From Mycolicibacterium lutetiense (GTDB lineage Bacteria; Actinomycetota; Actinomycetes; Mycobacteriales; Mycobacteriaceae): DNA of 64,000 nt. The number at the start of each line of letters is the position of its first letter. Position 1 is the first letter of the stretch. A model generated the notes under the pieces. It had not been told where the DNA came from, made no database searches, and worked only from the letters and a program-made list of their open reading frames with translations. Made by a program: the position numbers and the translations under genes. Of the stretch, positions 8,530-19,300 are shown in pieces. The DNA lies in NCBI RefSeq assembly GCF_017876775.1, contig NZ_JAGIOP010000002.1, positions 1,178,001 to 1,242,000 on the forward strand. The letters run 5' to 3'.

Positions 8530-9087
8530 CTAGACCTCCAGCAACTCGCCTTCCTTGTGCTTGACCAACTCGTCGATCTGGGCGGTGTACGTGTGGGTGG
8601 ATTTTTCGAGATCCTTCTCTGCGCGCCCGACTTCGTCCTCGCCGGCCTCGCCGTCCTTCTTGATCCGGCTGAGCTCTTCCATCGCCTTTCGACGGATGTT
8701 GCGCACGGACACCTTGGCGTCCTCGCCCTTGGATTTCGCCTGTTTGACCAGCTCGCGGCGGCGCTCCTCGGTGAGCTGCGGGATCGAGATCCGGATGATG
8801 TTGCCGTCGTTCGTCGGGTTCACCCCGAGGTCGGAGTTGCGGATCGCATCCTCGATCGGTCGAAGCTGCGCTGCCTCGTAAGGCTTGATGACGACGAGGC
8901 GCGCCTCGGGAACATTGATGCTCGCCATCTGCGTGATCGGTGTCATCGACCCGTAGTACTCGATGTTGATCCGGGAGAACATGCCCGGATTGGCGCGACC
9001 GGTCCGGATCGTGGACATATCGTCACGGGCCACAGTCACGGCCTTTTCCATCTTCTCTTCGGCATCGAAGAGAGTTTCGTCGATCAC
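8530..9087 (-). CDS. frr: Ribosome recycling factor
   Basis: A 185-residue protein that, with EF-G, splits post-termination ribosomes. Family features are the N-terminal helix [30 protein letters not shown], the hinge and second domain, and [23 protein letters not shown] without gaps in length. It lies between pyrH (44 bases upstream) and cdsA (23 bases downstream) on the same strand, as in other mycobacteria. Confidence 0.98.
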   Translation of the reverse strand: MIDETLFDAEEKMEKAVTVARDDMSTIRTGRANPGMFSRINIEYYGSMTPITQMASINVPEARLVVIKPYEAAQLRPIEDAIRNSDLGVNPTNDGNIIRISIPQLTEERRRELVKQAKSKGEDAKVSVRNIRRKAMEELSRIKKDGEAGEDEVGRAEKDLEKSTHTYTAQIDELVKHKEGELLEV

Positions 9088-9131
9088 TTCGGGTTCTCCA
9101 TCGATCGTGCTCCTCGCGGGCGCGGCAGGTT

Positions 9132-9884
9132 TCAGGTGGTGGTGACCAGCGTTCCGATCTTCTCACCCGCCACCGCACGGGCGATATTGCCTTCGGTGAG
9201 CAGGTTGAACACCAGCATCGGCATCCGGTTGTCCATGCACAAACTGAAGGCTGTGGCATCGGCGACCTGCAGGCCTCGGTCGATGACCTCGCGATGGCTG
9301 ACCTCGGCGAGCAGCTGGGCGTTCGGGTCCTCGCGCGGGTCGGCCGTGTAGACGCCGTCGACCGCCTTGGCCATCAAAACGACCTCGGCCCCGATTTCCA
9401 GGGCACGCTGTGCGGCGGTGGTGTCGGTGGAGAAGTACGGCAGGCCCATGCCTGCACCGAAGATGACGACACGACCCTTTTCCAGGTGCCGCACTGCCCT
9501 CAGCGGGAGGTACGGCTCGGCGACCTGACCCATGGTGATGGCGGTCTGCACGCGCGTATCGATGCCTTCCTTCTGCAGAAAGTCCTGCAGCGCAAGGCTG
9601 TTCATCACGGTACCGAGCATGCCCATGTAGTCGCTGCGGGTGCGTTCCATCCCACGCTGCTGCAACTGGGCGCCGCGGAAGAAGTTGCCGCCGCCGATCA
9701 CGACCGCGACCTGGACTCCACTGCGCACCACGGCGGCGATCTGGCGGGCCACCTGGTGCACGACGTCGGGGTCGAGGCCGACCTGGCCGCCGCCGAACAT
9801 CTCTCCGCCGAGCTTCAGCAGAACCCTTGTATAGAAGGGACGAATGGGTGCTGCGCCCTCGCCGGCGCCATTCGGATCCGCCAT
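9132..9884 (-). CDS. pyrH: UMP kinase
   Basis: A 250-residue hexameric UMP kinase of the amino-acid-kinase fold, converting UMP to UDP. Motifs are [13 protein letters not shown] (phosphate loop), [28 protein letters not shown], and [18 protein letters not shown] 9884 is preferred because GAGGAG precedes it by six bases; in-frame codons further upstream lack a site. It is the first gene of the pyrH-frr-cdsA unit. Confidence 0.97.
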   Translation of the reverse strand: MADPNGAGEGAAPIRPFYTRVLLKLGGEMFGGGQVGLDPDVVHQVARQIAAVVRSGVQVAVVIGGGNFFRGAQLQQRGMERTRSDYMGMLGTVMNSLALQDFLQKEGIDTRVQTAITMGQVAEPYLPLRAVRHLEKGRVVIFGAGMGLPYFSTDTTAAQRALEIGAEVVLMAKAVDGVYTADPREDPNAQLLAEVSHREVIDRGLQVADATAFSLCMDNRMPMLVFNLLTEGNIARAVAGEKIGTLVTTT

Positions 9885-10030
9885 CGGTCTCCTCGGCACT
9901 CCTCGCATGTAGAGAGCCACCCGGGTTACCCCTGGACGGCCTCTCCATCCTGCCTTATGGCGGGCACCACACCTAGTTTGGGTGAGTTCCCGATGACCGA
10001 GTGTCGCCGGCGGGGCGGATCGGCCGGCGG

Positions 10031-10767
<737 letters not shown>

Positions 10768-10768
10768 T

Positions 10769-11200
10769 ATGAACTCCGATATGGGCGGCATCCTGGAGGA
10801 ACAGCCACTCGGATATCTGATGTATCGCGTGGTCGCGGTGCTGCAACCACGGGTCGCCGCACAGCTGCAACCGCTGGGCCTCAAACTGCCCGAGTTCGTC
10901 TGCCTCCGCATCCTGTCGATGGCCCCGGGCCAGTCCAACGCTGAACTCGCCCGCCACACGAACGTGTCACCACAGGCGATGAACAACGTAGTGCGCGGCC
11001 TTCAAGACCGCGGCGCGGTGCGCAGGCCGGCCACCGTCGACTCCGGACGGGCGCTGCCCGCCGAGTTGACCGCCGAGGGCGCCGAATTGCTCGGACGTGC
11101 CGAAGCGGCGGTGCTCGCCGCCGAGGACGAGGTGCTCGACCGCCTCGATACCGAGCAGCGACGCGCCCTCAAGCGACTCCTGGCGCACGCGATCACCTGA
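10769..11200 (+). CDS. MarR-family transcriptional regulator (Rv2887-like)
   Basis: A 143-residue winged-helix regulator. Helices around LPEFVCLRILSMAPGQSNAEL lead into the recognition helix NVSPQAMNNVVRGLQDRG, then the wing and a dimerising C-terminal helix. Its place between pyrH and amiC matches that of Rv2887 in M. tuberculosis. ATG 10769 is chosen because starts at 10745 and 10760 would fall inside the operator boxes; ATG 10781 is also possible. There is no clear ribosome site, so the message may be leaderless. Confidence 0.88.
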   Translation: MNSDMGGILEEQPLGYLMYRVVAVLQPRVAAQLQPLGLKLPEFVCLRILSMAPGQSNAELARHTNVSPQAMNNVVRGLQDRGAVRRPATVDSGRALPAELTAEGAELLGRAEAAVLAAEDEVLDRLDTEQRRALKRLLAHAIT

Positions 11201-11256
11201 GCCGCCCCCACTTCTGGCGCGCCGAGCGCCGGCACAGTCGGTAGTGTCGCCTCCGG

Positions 11257-12378
11257 ATGAAGATCGTTCTGGCTCCGGACTCCTTCAAGGAGTCGATGAC
11301 CGCGTCGCAAGCGGTGGCGGCGATGCGCGACGGCGTCCGGTCGGCCATACCCGACGCCCAGTGCATCGGAGTACCGATGGCCGACGGCGGTGAAGGCACA
11401 GTCGACGCCGTCATCGACGCCCTCGGCGGTGACCGCGTCACCGAGATGGTGCAGGATCCGCTCGGGCGGCCCGTCCGCGCCGGCTACGGCTACGTCTCCG
11501 ACCACCGCCTGGCGGTCATCGAGATGGCCGCCGCCTCCGGCCTCGAGCTGGTGCAGCCGCCTGAACGGAATATATTGCGCGCCAGCACCTTCGGCGTCGG
11601 ACAACTGATCGCCTCGGCCGTGGACCACGGCGCGAGGAAGCTGCTGATCGGCATCGGCGGTTCGGCAACCAATGACGGCGGAGCCGGCATGCTCAGCGCC
11701 CTGGGTGTCGTCTTCGCCGACGCCGAGGGCACCACGCTCCCGCCCGGCGGCGCCGCGCTGGCCCGGCTGCGGCACATCGACATCTCCGGCCTGGACCCCA
11801 GACTGGCCGATGTTCATGTCCGGATCGCCTCCGACGTCACCGCTCCCCTGCTCGGAACCAATGGCGCCAGCGCAGTTTTCGGTCCGCAGAAAGGGGCCAC
11901 CCGGTCGGACGTCGCAACCCTTGAATCCGCGTTGACCCGCCTGGTCGAGGTGACCGGGAAGACGCTCGGCGGCGCCCGACCCGATCGCCCGGGCGCCGGG
12001 GCCGCCGGCGGCCTGGGCTTCGGGCTGATGGAATTCCTGGCCGCCGAATGTGACCCGGGAGTCGAGGTGATCGCCCAGACCGTAGGACTGGAACAGGCGT
12101 TGACCGGAGCCGACTGGGTGTTCACCGGGGAGGGCAGTGTCGACGCCCAGACGATGTTGGGCAAGACGCCGTTCGGCGTCGCCCGACTGGCTGCGCGCAC
12201 CGGCGCCAAGGTGGTGATCTTCGGCGGCCGCGTCGCCCCCGACGCCGATGTCCTGCTGGCCAACGGCGTCGACAAGTTGGTGGCCATCACCGCACCGGGC
12301 ACTCCGCTGGATCAGGCCTTGCGTGACGGCCCGACCGCGTTGGCGCGCGCCGCCGCCGAAATCTGCCGCACCCTCTAG
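11257..12378 (+). CDS. glxK: Glycerate kinase
   Basis: A 373-residue type II glycerate kinase (GckA/GlxK family) phosphorylating D-glycerate with ATP. Diagnostic stretches are the N-terminal MKIVLAPDSFKESMTASQ, PMADGGEGTVDAV, IGIGGSATNDGGAGML, and DWVFTGEGSVDAQT. It stands alone on its strand, 56 bases after the MarR gene and converging on the DUF350 gene. It is unlikely to belong to the MarR regulon on spacing alone. Confidence 0.93.
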   Translation: MKIVLAPDSFKESMTASQAVAAMRDGVRSAIPDAQCIGVPMADGGEGTVDAVIDALGGDRVTEMVQDPLGRPVRAGYGYVSDHRLAVIEMAAASGLELVQPPERNILRASTFGVGQLIASAVDHGARKLLIGIGGSATNDGGAGMLSALGVVFADAEGTTLPPGGAALARLRHIDISGLDPRLADVHVRIASDVTAPLLGTNGASAVFGPQKGATRSDVATLESALTRLVEVTGKTLGGARPDRPGAGAAGGLGFGLMEFLAAECDPGVEVIAQTVGLEQALTGADWVFTGEGSVDAQTMLGKTPFGVARLAARTGAKVVIFGGRVAPDADVLLANGVDKLVAITAPGTPLDQALRDGPTALARAAAEICRTL

Positions 12379-12393
12379 CGCGAGCAGGGAAAA

Positions 12394-12849
12394 TCAGAGG
12401 ATGGCGGCTGCCACGATCAGCCCGAACGCCACATAGGCGGCGATCACGACCAGCACCTCGGGGGTGAATCGCTCGGACGCCAGCACCCGGCCCATGTCGA
12501 TCCCCTTGATCGCGCCGATCAGCCGGACCGAGAAGGCCTGGGCGGCAATGCCGAGCAACCCGAACACCAAGGTGCTGAGCAGCCCCTGAACCAGGTCACC
12601 CAGTGAGCTGTAGATGGCCAGCACGATGATGAGTGCCATCGACACGATGCCCGCGGCCGCCACCGCGGCGGCGTTGGGACGCCCGGCCTGCACCAGGGCC
12701 CGCAGGGGTCCCGGCGTGGTCCAGTCGATGACGAAGAAACCCAGAACCATCAGCGCCACACCGACAATCGTGTACAGCACGATCGCCGACACCCCGTGGC
12801 CGAGGATCGACCAGTAATCGGAGCTGAGAGCAACCAGGGTGGTTGTCAT
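12394..12849 (-). CDS. DUF350 membrane protein
   Basis: A 151-residue, four-helix integral membrane protein with two similar halves, each opening with a helix rich in Gly/Val/Ala (VSAIVLYTIVGVALMVLGFFVIDW; VVIAAYVAFGLIVAAAIL at the end). This is the DUF350 (YjfL-like) family. AAGGA sits nine bases before the ATG. It lies 18 bases downstream of the glutathionylspermidine-synthase-like gene and belongs with it and the YgiB-like gene. The molecular role is unknown. Confidence 0.85.
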   Translation of the reverse strand: MTTTLVALSSDYWSILGHGVSAIVLYTIVGVALMVLGFFVIDWTTPGPLRALVQAGRPNAAAVAAAGIVSMALIIVLAIYSSLGDLVQGLLSTLVFGLLGIAAQAFSVRLIGAIKGIDMGRVLASERFTPEVLVVIAAYVAFGLIVAAAIL

Positions 12850-12867
12850 AGGGGTATTCCTTCCAGA

Positions 12868-14031
12868 TCACAGCGGGATGCGGTGTGGCACAAAGGCAGC
12901 GCCGTTGTCGGTGACGAGACCGGAGGTCTCGCGGATTCCGAGTCCGGCGGATTCGTCGCCGACGATCCATGCGCCCAGTGCGGGACGCATATCGTCGAAT
13001 TGCGGTAGCGGATCGAGCAACTGGTACACGTAGCCCTCTTCGCCGTACACACCGCCGGTCTCGGTCTCGAACCCGGCGCCGACGATGGTGATGTTGGCGC
13101 CCTCACGGCCGAGTTTCGGTTTGCGCACGTAGTCGGTCAGCTCGTGCGGGTCATCGATGTACGTGGGCAACAGGTTCGGATGCCCGGGATACATCTCCCA
13201 CAGCACCGCCAGGATGGCCTTGTTGCTCAGAAGCGTCTTCCACAGCGGTTCCACCCACATCGTGGCGGGCAGTTGCTCGACCGCACGGCGACCGAAATCG
13301 TCGTCGAGCATCCACTCCCACGGGTAGAGCTTGAAGACCGACGACATGGGGGTTTCCTCCAGGTCGACGAACCTGTCGAGGTCCCGGTCGAATCCGATGT
13401 CCTCGATCGCCAGCCCCACGGTGCGCAGACCGGCCTCGGCCGCGCACTCCTGCAGGTAGGCCACGGTCACGTGATCCTCACCGCTGAGCTCGGCTCCCGA
13501 CCAGGTGAAGTATGTCTCCACCCCTGGAAGACGGTCCCGGATTTCAGCCCAGCGACCAACCAGCTTCTCGTGCAACGAGTTCCACTGATCGTCTTCTGGG
13601 TACACATCGGTTTTCCAGTGCCACTGCAGGATCGCGGCTTCGAGCAGCGTGGTCGGGGTGTCGGCGTTGTACTCCAGCAGTACCGGCGGCCGCCGGCCGT
13701 CGTAACGGAGGTCGAACCGACCGTACAGATGCGGATCGCTTCGCCGCCAAGACTTCTCGATGTGCTCCCAGCTCCACTCGGGAAGCCCGAAGTCGCGGTA
13801 GCGCTCGGTCAGGACGACATTCTCGACGGCCTCCAGGCACATCGAGTGCAACACCTCGACGGAAGCCTCGATCGACAACACCTCGTCCATGTCGAAGACG
13901 TAGTGCACCGATTCGTCCCAGTACGGGCGGTCGGCACCGGTCGCGTCACGCGCCGGAGTCCCGAAGCACATTCCCTGGTCGGCGACGATCTGCTCCCAGC
14001 CGGCTCGCGGGGAACTGCGTTGACGACGCAT
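12868..14031 (-). CDS. Glutathionylspermidine-synthase-like ATP-grasp protein (YgiC/YjfC family)
   Basis: A 387-residue protein of the GSP_synth family, an ATP-grasp fold that forms amide bonds using ATP. Recognisable parts are the substrate-side GRFDLRYDGRRPPVLLEYNADTP, the metal/ATP region FKLYPWEWMLDDDFG, NKAILAVLWEMYPGHPNLLP, and YVRKPKLGREGANI. Mycobacteria make mycothiol rather than glutathionylspermidine, so the acceptor must differ. Its ATG abuts the stop of the upstream YgiB-like gene (TGA then ATG), implying coupled expression. Confidence 0.87.
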   Translation of the reverse strand: MRRQRSSPRAGWEQIVADQGMCFGTPARDATGADRPYWDESVHYVFDMDEVLSIEASVEVLHSMCLEAVENVVLTERYRDFGLPEWSWEHIEKSWRRSDPHLYGRFDLRYDGRRPPVLLEYNADTPTTLLEAAILQWHWKTDVYPEDDQWNSLHEKLVGRWAEIRDRLPGVETYFTWSGAELSGEDHVTVAYLQECAAEAGLRTVGLAIEDIGFDRDLDRFVDLEETPMSSVFKLYPWEWMLDDDFGRRAVEQLPATMWVEPLWKTLLSNKAILAVLWEMYPGHPNLLPTYIDDPHELTDYVRKPKLGREGANITIVGAGFETETGGVYGEEGYVYQLLDPLPQFDDMRPALGAWIVGDESAGLGIRETSGLVTDNGAAFVPHRIPL

Positions 14032-14586
14032 TCAGCTTCCCGAACTTTTGCCGTAGCTCGACGACGAGCCGAATCCGCCGCGGGAGATGGATGTGCCCGA
14101 TTTCGTCTTGGCGGTGGTGCCCTTGGGCATCTCCAGCGTTCCGCCGCGGGCAACGGTGCCGACGCCGCCGCTGTTGCCGCCGTAGTAGTAGCGGTACGGC
14201 GAGCCGAGATAGATGAAAGTGCCGCCGGAGCCACTGTGACCGCTGGAACAGTATGAGTCGGGCACTACCTCGTTGCTGCCGTCCTTGACGCAGCTCGCCG
14301 CGATTTCCTCTTTGTGCAGCAGGTGGTAACCCAGGGCGACCACTCCGACCACGCCGACCACGGCCACCGATCCCATCAGGATCTTGCCGTTCCTGGCCTT
14401 ACGGTCCCGGGCCTTCTCCTCCTGCAGGGCCGCGAACTGCGCCGCCGCCTCGCGGGCCTTCTGGGCCTTGTCGCGCTGGCGCGCCTCGGCCACGGTGGGC
14501 GGCCGAGGTGTGGCGGTGGCCGGATCCTGCCAACGTATCGATCCCCGACCGTCGTCGCCCGACTGGTCGTCTGGTCCAGACGTCAT
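14032..14586 (-). CDS. Membrane-anchored YgiB/DUF1190-like protein
   Basis: A 184-residue protein. The N-terminal 65 residues are charged and helical (repeated AREAAAQFAALQEEKARDRKA, likely coiled coil). One membrane span follows (ILMGSVAVVGVVGVVALGY), then an outside domain with two cysteines (CVKDGSNEVVPDSYC) and a Gly/Ser/Tyr-rich tail ending with an SRGGFG motif. That tail motif and the gene context recall enterobacterial YgiB/YjfM. It is the first gene of the three-gene unit. The family call is an inference. Confidence 0.65.
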   Translation of the reverse strand: MTSGPDDQSGDDGRGSIRWQDPATATPRPPTVAEARQRDKAQKAREAAAQFAALQEEKARDRKARNGKILMGSVAVVGVVGVVALGYHLLHKEEIAASCVKDGSNEVVPDSYCSSGHSGSGGTFIYLGSPYRYYYGGNSGGVGTVARGGTLEMPKGTTAKTKSGTSISRGGFGSSSSYGKSSGS

Positions 14587-14720
14587 TCACACCCCCGCAA
14601 CAGTGACACCTGCCGGTCATCATAGGAGCACACCGTCACCGGCGGGCCCGGACCTGGCCAAAACGCGGACGGGCAGGCGCGCCGGTGTCCGCTACTGCCA
14701 CCGCGGTCACCAAAGAACGC

Positions 14721-16175
14721 CTATTTCACCGTTTTTCGCGCCTGCTTCGGCGGGGCGGCCGCCCCGACCTGCGTCTGAATGCGCGGCCAGGGCCTGGCCT
14801 CTTCCAGCTCGTAGGCCAGCTCCAGCAGCAGAGCTTCGCGGCCACGGGTCGCCGAGAGCATCATGCCCACCGGCAGGCCGGCCTTCGTCTGGGCCAGCGG
14901 CAGTGAGATGGCCGGATCCCCGGTGGCGTTCTGCAGAGGTGTGAAGGCCACCCACCCGAGCAGCCGGTCGATGATCTGCTCGTAGTCCGCGGTCGGGTCG
15001 AGCCGGCCGATCTCCAGAGTGGGTTCGGCCAGCGTCGGCATGAGCACCGCGTCATAGCTGTTGGACAGCCGCTCGGTGACCCGTTTTGACCGGGCCAGCC
15101 GGGTGATCGCGGCCGGGAGCCGATGCAGGTTGCGGGAGGCGAGCCGCTCCAGCCCGAGGGTGAGGTTGTCGAGCTTGTCTCGGTCGAAACTGGGGCCGAA
15201 AGACCGCTTTCCGCCGCGTACCAACGCATACGACAGGAACGCCCAGTACAGCAGGAAGTCGTCCTTGAACCGGGCCTGGACCGGGTTGCCGATCACGGTG
15301 ATCTGGTGGCCGAGTTCCTCGAGCAGCGTGGCGGTCTTGTGGGTCAGCTCGGTCATCTCGGGACCGGCGTCGTGCACAACGGACTGGGTACACACCGCGA
15401 TCCGCAGGCGCTGCTTGCCCGGGCGGCTGACGTCGCCGATCGGTGGCAGCTTGGGGTTGCGGTAGACGCGCTCCATCTCCCGGAACAACGCCGCGGTGTC
15501 ACGCACCGATCGGGTGAGCACCCCGTCGGACACGATCCGCAGCGGCATCATCCGCATGTCCTTGTCCTGTGGCAGGCGGCCCCGGGTGGGCTTGAGACCG
15601 ACCAATCCGTTGCAGGCGGCGGGGATCCGGATCGAGCCGCCTCCGTCGTTCGCATGGGCGATGGGCACCACTCCCGATGCGACGAAGGCACCGGAACCCG
15701 ATGAGGAGGCGCCCGCGGTGTAGTCGGGGTTCCACGGATTGCGCACCGGCCCCAGCCGCGGATGCTCGCACGAGGCGCTGAAGCCGAACTCCGAGAGTCG
15801 GGTCTTGCCCAGCGGCACGAGACCCGTGGCGAGGTACGCGCGGGCGAAGTCGCCGTGAGCCGTTTCGGGGCGGGGTTCCCATGCGTCGGTGCCGCGCATG
15901 GTCGGCATGCCCTCGACCGCGGCGTTGTCCTTGACGAAGGTCGGAACACCGTCGAAGTACCCGCCGTAGGAGCTGGGCGCGGCACCGCGGGCATGGGCCC
16001 GGTCGAATGCCGCGAACGCCAATCCGTTGAGGGTGGGATTGACCGCCTCGACCCGCGCCACCGCGGCCTCGATCAGGTCGGCCGCCGAGACCCGGCCGGC
16101 ACGCAATTCCTCCACCAGGCCGACGGCGTCGTGCTCACCGAGGGCGTCGTCACTGAAAGCGGAGATTCGACTCAT
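14721..16175 (-). CDS. amiC: Amidase-signature family amidase (AmiC-like)
   Basis: A 484-residue amidase-signature enzyme hydrolysing carboxamides. The catalytic Ser-cisSer-Lys triad is visible: Lys in FVKDNAAVEG, cis-Ser in TAGASSSGSGAFVASG, nucleophile Ser in NDGGGSIRIPAACNG, then LVGLKPTRGR. It lies where M. tuberculosis has amiC (Rv2888c), but here tsf is 11 kb away because of the NRPS insertion. A perfect palindrome (16183-16200) sits eight bases before the ATG and may control it. The natural substrate is unknown. Confidence 0.9.
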   Translation of the reverse strand: MSRISAFSDDALGEHDAVGLVEELRAGRVSAADLIEAAVARVEAVNPTLNGLAFAAFDRAHARGAAPSSYGGYFDGVPTFVKDNAAVEGMPTMRGTDAWEPRPETAHGDFARAYLATGLVPLGKTRLSEFGFSASCEHPRLGPVRNPWNPDYTAGASSSGSGAFVASGVVPIAHANDGGGSIRIPAACNGLVGLKPTRGRLPQDKDMRMMPLRIVSDGVLTRSVRDTAALFREMERVYRNPKLPPIGDVSRPGKQRLRIAVCTQSVVHDAGPEMTELTHKTATLLEELGHQITVIGNPVQARFKDDFLLYWAFLSYALVRGGKRSFGPSFDRDKLDNLTLGLERLASRNLHRLPAAITRLARSKRVTERLSNSYDAVLMPTLAEPTLEIGRLDPTADYEQIIDRLLGWVAFTPLQNATGDPAISLPLAQTKAGLPVGMMLSATRGREALLLELAYELEEARPWPRIQTQVGAAAPPKQARKTVK

Positions 16176-16182
16176 ACACAGA

Positions 16183-16200
16183 CGGTACCAACTGGTACCG
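16183..16200. promoter_or_regulatory. Perfect 8+8 palindrome before amiC
   Basis: CGGTACCA-AC-TGGTACCG is a perfect inverted repeat with a two-base centre, eight bases upstream of the amiC start and about 145 bases upstream of the NRPS start. This is the geometry of a TetR/GntR-type operator. No regulator is encoded next to it, so the cognate protein is unknown. Confidence 0.5.
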
Positions 16201-16247
16201 CTCGCACGCCGTGCTACGCCGGCACCAAAAAGGTAGCCGCCAATTTC

Positions 16248-16260
16248 TGACAGGTTGTCA
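16248..16260. promoter_or_regulatory. TGACA-GGT-TGTCA dyad before NRPS gene
   Basis: Perfect 5-bp arms with a 3-base spacer, 85 bases before the NRPS ATG. TTGTCA at 16255-16260 could also serve as a -35 element, which would place a repressor directly on the promoter. No convincing -10 box follows. Confidence 0.35.
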
Positions 16261-16345
16261 ATACCCTGTCTCCCGGCTAGCCAATGTCCTGGGCCGATCG
16301 GGTTGTCGCCCCAATTCCCTACACGTTTGGAGCACTTCCGAGATC

Positions 16346-19300
16346 ATGGGCGCAAATGACGATGCCGCCACGCCTGCACGCCGCGGTCTGACTGCCTACC
16401 AGCGAGATATCTGGCTGGTCACACAGCATTTTCCAGGTGTTCCGTGTTACGTCGTCGGTCTGCAGGCCCGGCTGGTCGGGGATATCGACGTCGACGTCCT
16501 CACCGACTGCTACGCCCGGGCGTGGCAACGGCACGACGCGATCCGACTGCGGTTCGGGGCCGTCGAGGGAGCGCCGTACCAGGAGTTCGCCGACGACATG
16601 CCACCGATCGAGCAGGTGGACCTCACCGGTGAGCCGGATCCCGCGGCCGCGGCGGACCGGATGGTGCAGGACGCCGTCGGCACCGCGATCGATCCCACCG
16701 AGCGGGTGCCGCTGCGGGTCACCCTGCTGCGCGAGGCCGAGCGGGTCTACCGGGTCCTGGTGTTCTCCCATCACGTGGCGATCGACGCCACCGGGGTGTT
16801 CAATCTGGCCGCACACGTGCTGGCCGACTACAGCACCGTGATGGCCACCGGCGAACCCGCGCCATTGCCCGCCACGTCGTTTCGTGAGGCGGCCGACCGC
16901 GCCGACGAGTACCTGCAGTCCGAGCAGTGGCGGGCCGACCGCGACTATCTGACCGACCAGGTACGCGACGCCACCCCGGCCCTGTTCGACCGGGCGCAGG
17001 CCGCCAGCGGCCCGGTCCCGCTGCAGCGGCACCGTGCCCACCTGCCCCGGTCATTCGTCGACCGGCTCCGCGAGCTCGACGTGCCGTTCTTCCCCTATCT
17101 GGCGACCATGGTCGGCACCTACGTGAGCCGGGTGCTGGGCACCGACGACGTGATGGTCGGCATTCCGCTGTCCAACCGCAACACCCCGGCCGAAATGATG
17201 ACCGTGGGTGGGCATTTCGCCAATACCCTGCCCTTGCGGATCGACCGGCGCGCGGGGACCGGGCTGGCCGAGCTGGTGGGCGACGTTCGCCGCGGGGTCC
17301 GTGAGATCAAGTCGCGCCAGAGGTTTCCGCTCGGCGACCTGATGAACGAGTTGCGCCGAGCAAGCCGCGACACCGGCCCGCTGTTCGACGTCACAGTCAC
17401 CTACGTGCGACTGCCCGAGGTGCGTGCGCTCTCCGACATCGTCGAGAGCGTTGAGGGGCTCCCACACGGTTTCGACACCTTCACGCTGGCCGTGCACGTC
17501 CATGAGCTCGACGACGACGGCCCGCTCGAGCTCATCTTCGACTACGCAACCGACGTGTTCGACGGCGATTACCCCATCGAGTCGGTAGAGCGTCACTTCA
17601 CCGCATTGCTGCACGCCGGCCTGGAATCCCTGGAAGCGGATCCTGCCGCGCTGCCGATGCAGTCGGCCACCGAGCTGACCGCGCTCACCGAGCAGAGTTG
17701 CGGTCCCGTTGTTCCCTACGACGACGCCTCCAGCGTGATCGAGCGGATCGTGACTCAGGCCGCTGCCACACCCGACGCTCTCGCGGTGCTGGCCACCGAT
17801 GAACCGCCACTGACCTATTCCCAACTGAACCGACGCATATCGGCAACGGCAGCCGAACTGCGGGCCTGCGGCGTGCAGCTCGGGGATCGCGTCGCAGTGC
17901 TGTCAGAACGCGGCTCCGACCTGGTTGTCGCGGTCATGGCGGCGATGCACGCCGGAGCCGCCTATGTGCCCGTCGACCCGCACCACCCGGCCGACCGGAT
18001 CGCCCATGTGCTGGCTGACGCGGGTGTTGCCGCGGTGCTCACGGGCGAGGCGTCAGAGACGTTGGAGACCGTGATCGGCGATCTCCCGGTGATCACGGTG
18101 GGCAGCGGGCAGCCCACTCCCCCGTCCGTGGCGACCCCGCCGGCCCCGTCCGGACACGACCTGGCCTACGTCATCTACACCTCGGGATCCACGGGTACCC
18201 CCAAAGGGGTTGCGGTGGAACATCACTCGGTGATCAACCGGCTGGATTGGATGCAGCGGCGCTATCCGATCGGTCCCGGTGACGTCATTCTGCAGAAAAC
18301 CCCGGTCACGTTCGACGTTTCGGTGTGGGAGTTGTTCTGGTGGGCCCGTCAGGGTGCCGCAGTGGCGTTGCTTCCGCCCGGGGGCGAGAAGGATCCCCGC
18401 GAGATCCTGGGCGCCATCGCCGAATCCCGGGTGACGGTGACGCATTTCGTGCCGTCGATGCTGACACCGTTCCTGGACCTGCTCGAACAGTCACCGGAGG
18501 CGGTCGACCAGGCCGCCTCGCTTCGCCTGGTGTTCTGCAGCGGAGAAGCGTTGCGACCACAGCAGGTGAACCGGTTCAACCGGTTGTTCGCGCACCGCGG
18601 CACGCCGGCGCCGGCGTTGGTGAATCTCTACGGCCCCACCGAGGCCTGCGTCGACGTGTCGTTCTACGACTGTCCGAACGACCCGGATCAGTCGGTGTCC
18701 CGCATTCCCATCGGCCGGCCCATCGACAACACGCGACTCTATGTGCTGGGCCGCTCCGACCAGCCTCAACCGGTCGGGGCACCCGGTGAGCTGTGCATTG
18801 CCGGCGCCGGATTGGCCCGCGGTTACCTGAATCGGCCGCAGTTGCAGGCAGACCGATTCGTCGCCGACCCGTTCCACCCCGGCGAACGGATGTACCGCAC
18901 AGGTGATCTGGCGCGGTGGTGCGCGGACGGTCAGCTGGAATATCTGGGCCGGATCGACCGCCAGGTCAAGATCCGCGGCAACCGCGTCGAGCCCGGTGAA
19001 ATCGAGAATGCCCTGACGGGCATCCCCGGGATACTCGACGCAGCAGTCGTCGCCGAGGAATCCGAGAGCCGCGGCACCCAGCTGATCGCGTTCGTCGTGG
19101 CCGGCGCCGAGGTCGATACCGGTACTTTGCGCAGCCAGCTCGCCCAGCGGGTGCCGGACTACCTGATCCCGGCACAGTTCTGTGGCGTCGAGGCCATCCC
19201 GGTGACATCGAGTGGGAAGGCAGACCGCACAGCACTGCTGGCCGCCGCACGACGGCAGACGTCGGCCGAATACACCGAGCCGCGCACCGACATCGAGGCA

